From: Chrysoperla carnea
Taxonomy: Eukaryota; Arthropoda; Insecta; Neuroptera; Chrysopidae
DNA length: 64,000 nucleotides
Direction: 5' to 3'
Assembly (NCBI RefSeq): GCF_905475395.1
Contig: NC_058340.1
Location: forward strand, 67,620,181 to 67,684,180
Shown: piece after piece, positions 49,001 to 60,360 of the stretch
Layout: the number at the start of each line of letters is the position of its first letter
Position numbering within the stretch: the first letter of the stretch is position 1
Made by a program: the position numbers and the translations under genes
The notes under the pieces: generated by a model
What the model was told of the DNA's origin: nothing
Databases searched by the model: none
The model's input: only the letters and a program-made list of their open reading frames with translations

Positions 49001-50833
49001 ATTTGCATGTATCATTGGTAATCAATTTCAACGATTACGGAAATGTGATCGATTTTGGTATGAGAATATTGATCCATTTATACGTTTTACGAAATACCAA
49101 TTAAATGAAATACGTAAAATGACTTTAGCAAGAATATTATGCAATAACTTGGATCAAGTGGATCAAATACAGAGGCATGTTTTGGATTTACCAGATCAAT
49201 TTTTGTAAGTATTGCAATGTCCTGACATAAAGCTTCGTGTAGGAAATACTAAGGTTGGGGGATAGATTCAAGGTTTGGCTAGGTTTGGGTAATCCAGCTT
49301 TAACACTGACACCCAGAATTGACTGAAAACCAGATACCCAGACTTTGGCTAAGATCTGCTGGGTACCCAAAGTGTAATTCTATGTCTTACCAGTTAGTAT
49401 CTAAATAGTAAATTGACTATTAATGCAACCCGGAGAACTAGGTCCAATCTGATGCCAGAACATGACGTGTCTCTCATTAAACTCTGCAACTTCCCCCTGC
49501 ATCACTGAATCATAATACTGTAATATTGCCGTAGATTTTTGAACTAATTTCATTGAATAGTATGGCACACCATTTTACTATTTAATGTCCGAAAAAAAAA
49601 TGATCGTAATAATAATACATTATTATTATGTTATCATCATAATAATAATCATTTTCATTATATGTACATAATTTTAATTCAATCATTTTTATTATGTACA
49701 TAATTTTAACTATTACATTTCTATTATGTCCATAATTTTAATTCAATCATTTTTATTATGTACATAATTTTAATTCAATCATTAAATAGTAAAACGGCTT
49801 GCCAAGCCATTAAGTAGTAAAACGGCGTGCCACAGATACATTATATTTACCGTAGTAATATTTGAATGTAAATTTAAGATAGAAGTAAGATTGTAGTATT
49901 TTTTAAAAAGTAGTATTTTTTTGGTATTTTTTCAATAAATATCTCAATTTCCAACTCTCAATTTCCATTATGTACATAATTTTAATTCAATCATTTTTAT
50001 TATGCACATAATTTTAATTCTCTATTTCCATTATGTACATAATTTTAATTAAATCATTTTTTTTTTAATCTAATTCAAATAAAATTAACTGATTTATTAT
50101 TATGTATCATCATAATAATAATACATTTGTATTATGATGATAACATAATAAAAATGTATTATTATTATGTATCATCATAATAATAATGTATTATTATTAT
50201 GATGATACATAATAATAATACATTTTTATTATGTTATCATTATAATTTTAATTCTCCTCTCTCTTTTCTCATCAATCTCTCTTTTACTAAGATTTATTTT
50301 ACAAAATATAAAATATAAAATATAAAATTTCTGATTGAAAAAAAATAATTAATTAATTTTTTTCTCGATAAAAATTAGCCTATTAAATAGTAAAATGGCG
50401 TGCCATAGAATAGGGTTTTTAAAATGATTTTATTAAAAAAGATTTAGCTACGGTGATTTTGCAAAAATTTTATGATTTTATAGAAATCCAATGATGTCAT
50501 GTAATTCAATTCCTAAAATGGATTTAATTCATTGGAAAGATCGTCAATCATGCACATTTGATAACTCAATTGAAATGAGTATCGGAACAATTAAAAATGT
50601 ATCACCGTGTACAAGATGTGCTTGTACTAAGGAAGGAGTAAGTTTATAAAGAGACTAAAGATAATAAAATTGAATTTTTTATTTAATTTTGCAAAACATT
50701 AATGTTACAGATGTTATGTAACTCGCAACGTATCCATAATTGTTACAAATTAAATGAAAAATATAATTGGACAACAATTATGAATGATTCAATATGTAAA
50801 ATTCAATGTGGATTTTTAAATCAATTTTATTGA
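43087..50833 (+). CDS. DBLOX: Double haem peroxidase (two animal-peroxidase domains in tandem)
   Basis: Animal (myeloperoxidase-type) haem peroxidase, probably secreted. Exons: 43087-43268, 43502-43628, 43818-44573, 44650-44869, 44938-45274, 45496-45664, 45880-46158, 46221-46520, 46886-47148, 47204-48010, 48114-48437, 48796-49204, 50484-50637, 50711-50833; at least 1482 aa. All phases join, including exon 8 to 9, which links the two domains. The first exon is hydrophobic ([17 protein letters not shown]), probably a signal peptide. The true start is unresolved; ATG 42914 to 42978 joins in phase and is a candidate. Domain 1 (exons 3-8) has [21 protein letters not shown] and [13 protein letters not shown]. 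Domain 2 (exons 9-12) has [32 protein letters not shown] and [12 protein letters not shown]. By myeloperoxidase numbering, domain 2 keeps Q91, D94, H95, R239, E242, H336 and N421. Domain 1 has E, S, H, R, E, no H336 and T. A Cys-rich tail ([10 protein letters not shown]...CKIQCGF) ends the protein. The length and layout match Dblox proteins of mosquitoes and fly CG10211. Confidence 0.92.
43304..43420 (+). repeat. ~130-bp dispersed repeat, copy D
   Basis: In the first placed intron of the peroxidase gene. Words shared: CATGAGTTTTATTTCAGGGA, TAGTAACGACACA, TTTATTAATATAAT and GCATATAAGTCTATGGATTG. Confidence 0.8.
45679..45840. mobile_element. Miniature inverted-repeat element in peroxidase intron 6
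   Basis: Imperfect terminal repeats: TACAGGGTGTCGCAGGAGTA at the left, and the complement of TACAAGATGTCCCAGGAGTA at the right, each followed by AC(G/A)GAC. About 160 bp, no ORF. Confidence 0.75.
49556..50408. repeat. Minisatellite and nested inverted repeats in peroxidase intron 12
   Basis: Outer inverted ends: GGCACACCATTTTACTATTT at the left, and AAATAGTAAAATGGCGTGCC at the right. Two further ends of the same kind lie near 49786-49832. Inside are many tandem copies of a ~33-bp AT-rich unit (ATTATGTACATAATTTTAAT) and ATTATTATGATGAT palindromes at 49610-49640 and 50095-50245. This explains why the 1279-bp intron is much longer than its neighbours. Confidence 0.75.
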
Positions 50834-51199
50834 ATATCAACTGTTAATGAGCATATTACTCACTTTTATTTGAATACAGTATGAATCAGTTAATCTGTAT
50901 CGTTGAACCAATAGAACTATGAATTTTTTGGTAATTAATTAGCAATTACTAATTTTTTGTACTTTTATGTAGTTTCTTATTTGAAGGCAAATATTCTGAT
51001 TAACAGACAGTGCCGGATTAACCCATGTCGCAGGCCCTAATGTAATTCTCCATGCCATGCTGTCTTAGTAAATCAACTTGGGGCCTCTTTATGTGTGGCC
51101 GTTCTCATAAAAATTTGTTTTTTTAGGCTTAGTAAATCAAATAGGCACCCTATTAAAATATTCTTTTCCTCTTTTGACCTTCCCTCACGGTCCCTAGAC

Positions 51200-51502
51200 C
51201 AGGCATGGGTAAATATGACTTAATGAAGTCCCTCGGACTAATAATTTAACATGCGAGTAAGGCAGTGACAATATAACCAGTGACAACCTAAAATACGAAT
51301 AAGACAGAGAGACAAAATTTTTTTTCCTACCTATCTCATTACTATTAGAGAAACTGAGATAGGTAAAAGAGTCGTATACCCGTCTCGCTTCCTCTTTTAT
51401 GAGCAATGCGGACTTGAATAAAGAGACACACAATAAAGTTTATGACACACAATAAAGTTATAACAATGGTGACTTCGACTTAAAATAACTAGCCCATGCC
51501 TG
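51200..51502 (+). mobile_element. hAT-type miniature element, copy 2, with 8-bp target duplication
   Basis: Ends CAGGCATGGGTAAATATGAC and ACTAGCCCATGCCTG. Flanks are CCCTAGAC on both sides, an exact 8-bp target duplication as hAT elements make. 303 bp, no ORF. It lies just downstream of the peroxidase gene. Confidence 0.88.
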
Positions 51503-52762
51503 CCCTAGACAGTTGTCTAATCCGCCTAATGGTTAATCCGTCACAGTTAATGCATCATTATTAAACTATAAGTAGATCGAATAATTAGAGCCTGGATTAT
51601 CTGATTCGTAAAGTATGTGTTCAATATAATTAAATTATTTATTGTAAGTAATGTATATTTATGATATTTTATATTAATAAAAAAAATTTTGAAAATACTA
51701 TTGAGATTTCTATGTTTTTTCTACTATTCGGAGTGCAATGTTTCAAAAACTCCTCAAATTTATTCAAAAATTTCTCTAAGACCTTTTGACGTAAGTAGCA
51801 AAGATTCCTTATACGAATTTTTAGATCGATAAAATGTTGAATGTTTTTCCAAACCCCTTAAAAAGTTTTGAGAGCCTCAGGCATACGTATCTGCCAACAT
51901 ATTTTTGTTCATTATATATTTAACATCTTTTCGAAAAGTATAGGCAACTTTATTATCGATACATCTCTTTTATTTGATTAATTATTATTAAATTATTTTT
52001 TGAAAGCACTCTCTGGTTTTACCATTACAATTTTTGGAAAATTGTTGAAATAATTTTTATATAAATATTAAATAATTAATTAAACTTTATTTAAATTATA
52101 AAGATATTCATATTATTACTAAGCAAATAGTAGGTACAGGGGTAATCAACCTTTTCATAGAAAAATATCCTTATTATTTTATATTGAACTAAAACTAGGA
52201 GTTCATGTGCCACCTTGATACATTTATCAAAACCACCTGTAATAAAAATGCATATATGTGCGTGTACGTAATACATATAAACACACGTCATACAGAATGA
52301 TCCAAGATCAGGATGAAATTTTATTATAAGAAACGCCTTGATCATTCGAAATTCAAATACTAGCATCTTTTGGTGACCCATTTTCATACTCATGCCTCGT
52401 AGGAGGCAGAAAAATATATCAGTTTTAATCAGAATAAAAGAAATTGCGAGGGTTCCGCGTAGTTTACTTATCGAAAAATTCGTTTTCAATTTTTCCAAAT
52501 CTTATTAGACCATTCGCAGGCTTTATGCCAATATTTTTTTGTGGACTTCATAATATCCACATGCACATATTCGATTTGCAGAAACTTCTAAACGCATAAA
52601 AATGCCATATTTATTATACAAAACAATTTAGTAGAAATAGAATTTAAGAAATTTCAAATTTTGTGTTTGAAAAATATAATAATTTGTGAATTTTTAAGAG
52701 AAACGAACCATCATATTTAAAGAAAAAAACTTTAAAATAAAAAAATAATTATAAAAAAAGTT
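51503..52762. other. Intergenic, no supportable gene
   Basis: An AATAAA near 51676 could serve the peroxidase transcript. A 135-codon open frame on the minus strand (52091-52498) has no recognisable domain and AT-driven composition; left out as a gene. Confidence 0.5.
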
Positions 52763-52857
52763 TCCTTCGAGCCGGATTTGAACCAGCGACCTATGGATAA
52801 CTGACATAGTGTTTATTCCTCTACAGTCCACCGCTCTACCAACTGAGCTATCGAAGG
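52763..52857 (-). tRNA. tRNA-Tyr (GTA) with intron, copy 7
   Basis: Same 95-nt gene on the minus strand, 11 kb from the main cluster. The intron has the AATAAACAC variant also found in copy 3, plus one more change (GTTATCC for GTAATCC near the 3' splice site). Poly-T follows on the minus strand. Confidence 0.96.
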
Positions 52858-53722
52858 TTATTGATTACAGTGATTAATACTTAAACGACTGTACAGCATA
52901 ATTAAATTAAAACAAATAATTAATTAAAAATAGAAATAAATACTAATTAATTATTGAATCAATATGGTTTTTTACTAAAATAAAATATGTATTTATAATA
53001 AACTTGCATGATGAATAAAATTTACAATACTTATTATTGAATTATTCAACCTTTTACTCAAATCAAATAAAAAATCAGTACGTAAAATGTCGCTCTTTTT
53101 TGTTGCCGCACACACGTTTTTGCGTGCAGTGGCGTACAGGATAATTCGCACATTTTTTAAAGAAATTTTTTTTTATCAGGTAGGTTTTTTTATATTTTAT
53201 GTAATTTCACTTAATGTAGAACCAAACAGTTTTTCCTGAGTGCTTTACTTGCCACACCCTGTACGAACTAAACATTCACACTAGGTATTTGGCGCCAGAC
53301 AGCATCCATTGAATGAGACGAAAGATGAGATGTAGTTATAAAATCGATAAAGTCAGTACACATATAAGCTCTTTTCTGTTTAGTAGTGAGCTTTTGCCTA
53401 AATACACAAACATTGTGTTTTCATATAATTATTATTCAACAATTTTTCCATTTATTATTCCTAGTTTTTCTGCCCTTAATCAAGGAATCAGTTATTATGT
53501 AGTTGCACACAATATACACAATCGGATATACGCTGTAGTAATGTAAATTGCCTATATATATTTGTGTTAAATAAGTTAAGTGATACTTAGGATATAATAT
53601 TTATTTTTGGCTGATGTGAAATTAAAAATAAAATATAAATTAATTATAATAATAAATTAATAAATAAAAAAAAATTAATATTTATTAATTATTATAATAA
53701 TTAAAAATAAATTAATTAAATT
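52858..53722. other. Intergenic upstream of the fucosyltransferase gene
   Basis: A hAT-like end (CAGTGGCGTACAGGA) is near 53138 and a GCCACACCCTGTACG word near 53251, both typical of transposon termini. A 77-codon ORF at 53313 is not supportable. The last 150 bp before the start codon is almost pure A/T. Confidence 0.45.
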
Positions 53723-55727
53723 ATGCTGCTAAATCCAACAAATCATTTATTAACTGTTGCTGCATTCTTAACATTATGTGTTGTCTCATTTGTGCATGTA
53801 TTTTTATTTCCATTGTATGATGAAAAAATTAATGCCCAAAAATTACCAAAACGTGGATATGTATCGGATTATGAACATATTTTGTGCCAGGATAAAATAC
53901 CATACATTAATATGAAAACAACGTTACGATTGCAACGTAATCAACGGAAAACTCAACCATGTCCACGGGATGGTATTGTTACGGTCTATCAAGGCGGACG
54001 TTTAGGTAATCAAATGTTTGAGTATGCTGGTGTATGGGCTGTAGCACGTCGTACTGGATTAGATCCGTATGTGCCAGGTAATTATTTTTAAACACTCTTT
54101 TATTAGCTTCACTTATAAGTAACGAACTAGCCAGTAGCGAATTTACCAATAGATTTAGAAGGCTGGACCTTATGGCGGCAATCATTATTTAATGACACAC
54201 CCGAAGAAGATGTTATAATGGCTGTGAGTGAAACTTTCCGAGTTATGAGTTTCTCGTCCTGATATATAGACTCGTGTCCGAGTTAGAAAAACGGCAGAAG
54301 GTCTACAACGGATTAACGTGAAGTTTTCATTTCTAACCAAAATGAATGAGTTGTTACCCTCGACTCATATAAGGCATTTTCTTGGAAAAATGTATCCTAA
54401 TGATTTAGAAAGTGATTTAGTTCAAGAGGGGCTCATTAAACCCAGAGGTCTTATACTCTTTGGTCTTGCAATATCTAGTCATAATATAGTCGGATGCTTG
54501 CAGTTAGAATGGAATATTTCAAATTTTCTTGAAATTTTCTCGAATTTTGCAATTATTACGAACGGGCCCCTATGTAACCTCGCGTATGTAGGCACATCGT
54601 AGGCGATAATCCGTCTCTGACTGCCAGAAGCTAAATGGGTCTCAAGTAGTCAAGGAGTTAAAGCTTTTTTTTTTATCGATTACAGTTCTGGATTAAAGAT
54701 GTACTTTTTCGTTCTCTACTGACTTGAACCTATTGTTAACTTAAAAAAAAAAAAAAACACGGTAATTTTATGACTGAACGAAAAGATTCTTATATGTCGA
54801 TTGTAGTTGCACCGTCATATCACTTTTCGTATACCATATTAGAAACTACTATGGATAATCTGTGCAAAAACGCACTATATTTTATCAACTTTAATCCAGT
54901 ACTCTTCATTTCTAAGTACTATCACAAAGAAAACAAAATTGAATTACGAAATGGTTCCTTAGACATCGAACCAATTATTAAAATAATAAAATTTTTTTTC
55001 AGGCTGTATACGACGTCGTTTAGATAAACTATTTGAAAATTTATCGGTGCCTACATTAAATCAAATTTCACATTGTCCAATGCAATGGAACACATTGGTA
55101 CATTCAGTCGATCAATGGAATTTTACAAATCAAAGTATATTATTACATCGGTATTATGGTAACGCGGAGGTAATTATACCATGGCTACAAGATATTCGAC
55201 ACGAATTTACAATCAAAAAGAATTTAACACAAAGAGCACAAAATATCTTACGTAAAGCTGAATTAAAATTAATAAAAATCAAAAATAATGTGAGTCATAT
55301 AAACAATGAGGACTCGACGTCAATAACATATATTGGTGTCCATGTACGACGTACAGATTATCGTGCACATTTATGGCGAGCTCGACGGCATCGATTAGTT
55401 GGATCAAAATATTTTTTTACAGCAATGAAATATTTTGAAAATAAATATGTATCTGTGATTTTTATTGTAATTAGTGATGATCCCGCCTGGTGTCATAAAC
55501 ATTTAGGTAAACATCGTAACGTTTATATTGTAAGTAAACTAGATAGCACAAATTCACCGGAACAGGATTTTGCTGTAATGGCAGCATGTAATCATTCGAT
55601 TATCGATTATGGTACGTTTGGTGTATGGGGTGCAATTTTAGCTGGTGGCGAAACTATAGTGCACAATATTACTGGATGGATTTCAACAGAAGTTGGTGAG
55701 CTATTACCCACATGGCATTTATTATGA
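53723..55727 (+). CDS. Galactoside alpha-1,2-fucosyltransferase-like Golgi enzyme (GT11)
   Basis: Predicted type II Golgi glycosyltransferase using GDP-fucose. Exons 53723-54077 and 55003-55727 give 359 aa, the usual size for animal FUT1/FUT2-type proteins. Residues about 8-30 are the membrane anchor (LLTVAAFLTLCVVSFVHVFL). The catalytic domain opens with VYQGGRLGNQMFEYAGVWA, the family start motif (GRLGNQM). GDP-fucose motif I is GVHVRRTDYRAHLW (HxRRxD); motif II is VISDDPAWCHKHL; motif III is DYGTFGVWGAILAGGETI. NFTNQS and NITGW are N-glycosylation sequons. The 925-bp intron contains open but unrecognised sequence (54318-54602), treated as non-coding. The acceptor substrate cannot be inferred. 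AATAAA lies about 35 bp after the stop. Confidence 0.93.
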
Positions 55728-55882
55728 ATTTATTATTTTGGGGGGGGGGGAAATCGAACAAAAAATAAAAATAGAAAATCAAACAATAATTAATAGGGGT
55801 AACATAATTCTAAAAATAAGATTATGTAATTTTTTTGGTTTCTAATTTTTAAGTGATGGAAAAACTATTTTCATCATGATCC

Positions 55883-56543
55883 ACTATATCGTTTAAAAAG
55901 TATTTTCAAATATTTCGCCAAGATTTCGTCAAAGATGTCGCCAAGTGAGGATCGAAAATGTTGAATTAAAAGAAATTCACAAAAAAATTTTTGATTTTGT
56001 ACACGAATTTTCTATCAATCGAGTACTTTGACATAAATCGGTTTGAAGATAAAACGCAGACAAGTCCAACGACACCAAAATCATTAAATTTTAATAAATA
56101 GAACGCAAGATATGGGCCATAAAACGCTAGTCATTTTTCAAGGTGCCGGTGAAGGGGTTAATTTCGCGAATATACAAAATCAGATTTAAGGCCTTATTGA
56201 ATGAATGAATTAAAAAAATCTAGTGTCATAAACCTTTGAGTCATCCCTCCTCGATTTTCGTAAATGCTGAATGAAAAAACTAACTAGTCTTGCAATGATT
56301 TAGATTTTTGTCTCTCAAGGGTAAAAAAAAGCAAAAATATTGATCGCTTCGACGAGCCGTGACATTCGGAGTGAATTGAAGTAGAAAATGTTAAATTTAG
56401 TGTGACGAATTCTATGAACAGCCATTTAATGCAAAATTCGTATTTATCAAAAATACATTTGAAAAAAAAGTGACTTGATTTTTGCATTTGAAAAAAAGGT
56501 AAACCAACGATGGAAAATCTTTATACTTTTTAAACGATATAGT
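55883..56543. mobile_element. Non-autonomous element with 21-bp perfect terminal inverted repeats
   Basis: The left end ACTATATCGTTTAAAAAG continues for three more matching bases, and its exact reverse complement ends at 56543. 661 bp. The interior is less AT-rich than the flanks and encodes nothing recognisable. It lies 155 bp after the fucosyltransferase stop. Confidence 0.8.
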
Positions 56544-57143
56544 TTTTTATAATTTTGTCGTTTTCGTAAAGCGTATAAATAAAATGAAATATCATGTATG
56601 TAACCAAAATTTCATTTCGTTTGTACGTTTCTATACTATACGATTGACGATAAGAATAAACTCAAAAAATTTTAACAGCATTGTGATAATACTTTTTAAA
56701 ATAATAATTTATTATATTCCTTCAGAACAATCTTTATAAAAAAACGATGTTGGACCAAAACAAACAATTCTCTCTATACCACAAGTGCCAAACAACATAA
56801 ACTGTTTGAGAAAATTTCCTAAATTTATTTCCCAATATATTTCGAATTGCAATTTGTTTTTTAGCCAAAATTACTTTATCGCAGTCAGTACACTATCCCG
56901 TCAGTACTCGAGCCAACCGTTCGGTAATAAGATTGTAAATTTATCTTCCAAAAACAATCCAAACCCATACTATCTCGATTCAGATCAACCACACTCAACG
57001 CAATTAGATTTTCGTTCCTAGGAATTGGGTTAGCGCGGACTAGAGTGGTTTTTGATAGATCGTTTACAATCTACAGTCACAAGAAATAATAAAAATACAA
57101 TCTTACTGTCACATAAAAGGTATCTTTTTACCACCATATCTTT

Positions 57144-57465
57144 AGAGGGCGTCCATAAACTACGAGACTAAATTCTAGCCTTTTTAGAACCCCTACCTCC
57201 CTCCATGTACCCTACAGTAGCCATTACTATGATTGCCACTTGGGTAGGACGTGGAACCTTCTATACCGAGGTATAAACGCCCGTGGCTGAATTTGTGGTG
57301 GCCCCCAAAAAATTTGTGGTGGCTTTTTAAAGGCCCCCAAAAAATATATAACAAATTACGAAGCTTGACTTCAATGAGACCCTCCCCTGACGTAGCTCAG
57401 CGTAGCTTTTGAAATAAGCCCCTCCCTTCCTCTCTAACCGTGTCACGTGGTTTATGGATGCATTC
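57144..57465. mobile_element. Decayed DNA element with GTCCATAAACTACG-type ends
   Basis: AGAGGGCGTCCATAAACTAC at the left; TGTCACGTGGTTTATGGATG at the right is a partial complement. It has a GC-richer, C-rich interior. Similar words (GGGCCATCCATAAATAACGT) occur near 27123, suggesting a family. Confidence 0.5.
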
Positions 57466-57977
57466 TTACGTGAAATAAAAAAACCATTCCGTTTATATTT
57501 AAATTACACTTTGAGATCTTCATCCATAAACTGCTACCATCTCGTTTAGTCTCAATCTCATTGCATTATTTACCTACGCTTTTATAAACTGAAATATATT
57601 TTATAATTTTTGATAATGGCAGATTTCTTCGCTAGAATTAGTTTGATGATATTACAAACTTAGATAACAGCACTAGACTAAAAAAATACGTCCTTGAAAA
57701 TAAAGTTTATTTTGTTTAAAATAGAGTTGAGATTTTTTTAAATGAAAAGAAAATTAATTAATTAATTAACACTAGAAAATAAATATCACATATTTTTTCT
57801 TGGAAAAACTTAATTACAAAAACGGTATTGTTATAAGACTAAAATTGTTAAAAAATTTCTATACTTGTACATACAAAAAAGAAAAAAACATATTTTTAGA
57901 TATATCATTTAGAAAAAAAAAATTATACAAAATCACCGTAAATATTCATTTAAAATCTGAGCTCTAGTTTTTCTGAT

Positions 57978-58081
57978 TTAAGGTATTTCTAACGGAGTGA
58001 GAGGGAGCTCTCATACGCAGCATTTATTACAATATTTCGTGTAAAACTAATTTTAATCTCGTGTCGTTAGAAATACCTTAA
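57978..58081. mobile_element. Very short TTAA-flanked element, TTAAGGTATTTCTAACG family
   Basis: The 17-bp end TTAAGGTATTTCTAACG is repeated as its perfect reverse complement CGTTAGAAATACCTTAA. 104 bp in total. It shares TTAAGG with the other TTAA elements but not the rest of the terminus. Confidence 0.82.
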
Positions 58082-58186
58082 TAATTTTGTATCTAAAAAA
58101 TATTTTTTTAAATAACTGAAGTTAGTTTTAGTAATCTTGAATAAAAAAAACATCCCATAAAGTCCCTATTTATAAGTCGTGTAGAT

Positions 58187-58433
58187 CAGGCATGGGCAAA
58201 TGTGACTCAGAGAAGTCACTCAGTGACAACCTAACCAGTGTCAACCAATAATACGAGTAAGACAGAGTGACAACATTTTTGTTCTACCTACCTCATTACT
58301 ATTAGAGAAACTGAGATAGGTAGAAGAGTCGTATACCCGTCTCACAATATAAAGGGACAAACAATAAAGTTTATGGCACACAATAAAGTTATAACGATGG
58401 TGATATAGACTTAAAATAACTCGCCCATGCCTG
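58187..58433 (+). mobile_element. hAT-type miniature element, copy 3
   Basis: Ends CAGGCATGGGCAAATGTGAC and ACTCGCCCATGCCTG. Flanks GTGTAGAT and ATGTAGAT agree at seven of eight bases, a likely 8-bp target duplication. 247 bp; lacks an internal segment present in copy 2. Confidence 0.87.
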
Positions 58434-58916
58434 ATGTAGATGTCAATGGTTCGGAAAGAAAGTTTTGAGAGCAATGATTCTTGGACTCTATAATTTTTTT
58501 GAATTAAATACAAACATAAACCATAGTAATAAAATGTATTATCACAATGAATTATGGATGCAATAAATATTAAAGCAAATATTTTAAAAGTTGTAAAAAT
58601 ATTTTAATATTGATTGTATTCTCACACAAGAAAATCGATAAAAGTGGGATAAAATTTAAATAGTAATTATGAAAGATGGAATATTCGGGCTTATTAACAT
58701 GTAAAAAAATACTGCCATTTTGAAGTAAATATATGTGTCACTTAATTTTCAACTGATGTCTCACACAACGAAATCGTGTATAGAAAAGATGCGCAAGTTG
58801 ATTTATTAATAACTTAATAAGATAAATAATGATCGTATACGCAGGTCTGGAAACACAATAGAGAATAGAAATTACTAGAAAGGTCGTAAAGAAACTGTAA
58901 AATATTGGAAATTAAT

Positions 58917-59000
58917 ACTAAGAAAGACTTTATCCAGAGATAGAAAAAAAGAACTATAGTTTGCAACACCCATAGATACATAATATTTAACGGAAATGTT
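58917..59000 (+). repeat. Repeat fragment matching 16988-17070
   Basis: CTAAGAAAGACTTTATC, then AGATACATAATATTTAACGG and AAATGT are collinear with the earlier copy. Confidence 0.65.
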
Positions 59001-59010
59001 TGTTTACAAT

Positions 59011-59239
59011 CTTGTAAACCATACACATATACAAAAGTACCTACAACACAATAAAATGTATAATAAAGTAGGTATCTTTTGCCTTTTAATTCAATGAAAA
59101 AATCAACTGAGTTGTTTAAATCTTGTAAACCATACGCGCATACCATACACATGTACAAAAAGTACAGCACATTAAAATGTATAATAAAGTAGGTATCTTT
59201 TGCCTTTGGATTCAATGAAAAAATCAACTGAGTTGTTTA
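59011..59239 (+). repeat. Tandem duplication of a ~111-118-bp unit
   Basis: CTTGTAAACCATAC begins at 59011 and 59122. Both units contain ATGTATAATAAAGTAGGTAT and AAAAAATCAACTGAGTTGTT. The second has a short insertion. Confidence 0.85.
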
Positions 59240-60360
59240 AGTATGGTTTACAATATTTTTTTTTTTTATTTATCTTCTAATATCTTTGACGAATAAACGT
59301 CCTTAACTATAGAGTCTGCCTTGGATTACAGGTGTCTACTCTATAGCGTACAAGTTCGTGAATTCTCTCTAAGCTACACTTTCTGGACTTTTTTTTATGT
59401 ATACACATATATAACACTAACTATCTCAAAGTGTACATGCTGAGAAAGTGAAGAAAGTGCTCTCTTTAGTAACTATATGCCACTTTTCTATGCAATTTTG
59501 AGATGCCTATAATACGATCGAATGTAAGGTAAACATAATTAACAAGTCTTTATTCTTGTATTTTATCCGACTTTTATCGATACGATATATTTCACCTGTA
59601 AGTATCTGCATATTTTTAAACTTTGTAAATATAAACTATAAATTTTTATACAAAATACCTAACGACCTCTTTGTAACTGTGATCTAAACTTCAATAGTGA
59701 AAGTGGGCTATACGTAATTTTTTGAAAATATTTGATAAAAATGATTTTTTTTTTTTAACTATTTAGGAATTTTTTCAAAATCATCTAACTCTTTTTATTA
59801 AATCACAACCTATACCTACCCAAGTGCCCTAATTTATCGATAAATAAAATAATATTTTCGAAAATTTTATTTAAAAACAAAAAAATAAAAAATTATTTTT
59901 AAATCATTTTTATCAAAAATTTTGTTTAATAAATATTTATTATTTTTGTTATACAATTTATACAAAATAATTAAAACAAAAAGATATTTTAATTAAACGT
60001 TACATAAGGATTAGAATTCCTTTTTAAAAATATTTAAAGAATTTTAAATTTTAACCGTACAAGATTATTAAACCTAAGAAAAAAATTAATATTAATAATT
60101 GTGAGATAAATGTATGAAAAATATTAGAATAATTTATATAGGCCAGGCAAAAAGAAGTGCAATCATAAAAATCGTAAAATAGACCATACTGGAAGAACAA
60201 ATTGTTTCAAGGATAGAAAGTGGGAACATTACCCCCTACAGTTCTGCCTTAACCTTGTATATTCTTGTCTCTAAAGCCTTGTTCTCGAGGCTGAGGACCA
60301 GTGTAAATCTCAAGTAATACTTAGCAAGCCACGAGCCTTGAGAATAAATCTCAATCTATT
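59240..60360. other. Intergenic, nothing recognised
   Basis: AT-rich; no supportable ORF or structured repeat. Confidence 0.5.

Noticed and set aside
52091-52498. 135-codon minus-strand ORF
   Set aside because: No domain, no start context, Phe/Ile/Lys-heavy composition as expected from AT-rich non-coding DNA.
54318-54602. 94-codon ORF in the fucosyltransferase intron
   Set aside because: Exon 1 joins the exon at 55003 directly and in phase; this ORF has no family motif and would break the enzyme fold.
56785-57021. 78-codon ORF downstream of the fucosyltransferase gene
   Set aside because: No recognisable domain or promoter context; chance ORF cannot be excluded.
58814-59227. 137-codon minus-strand ORF
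   Set aside because: It is the translation of the tandem duplication at 59011-59239; the protein repeats because the DNA does.
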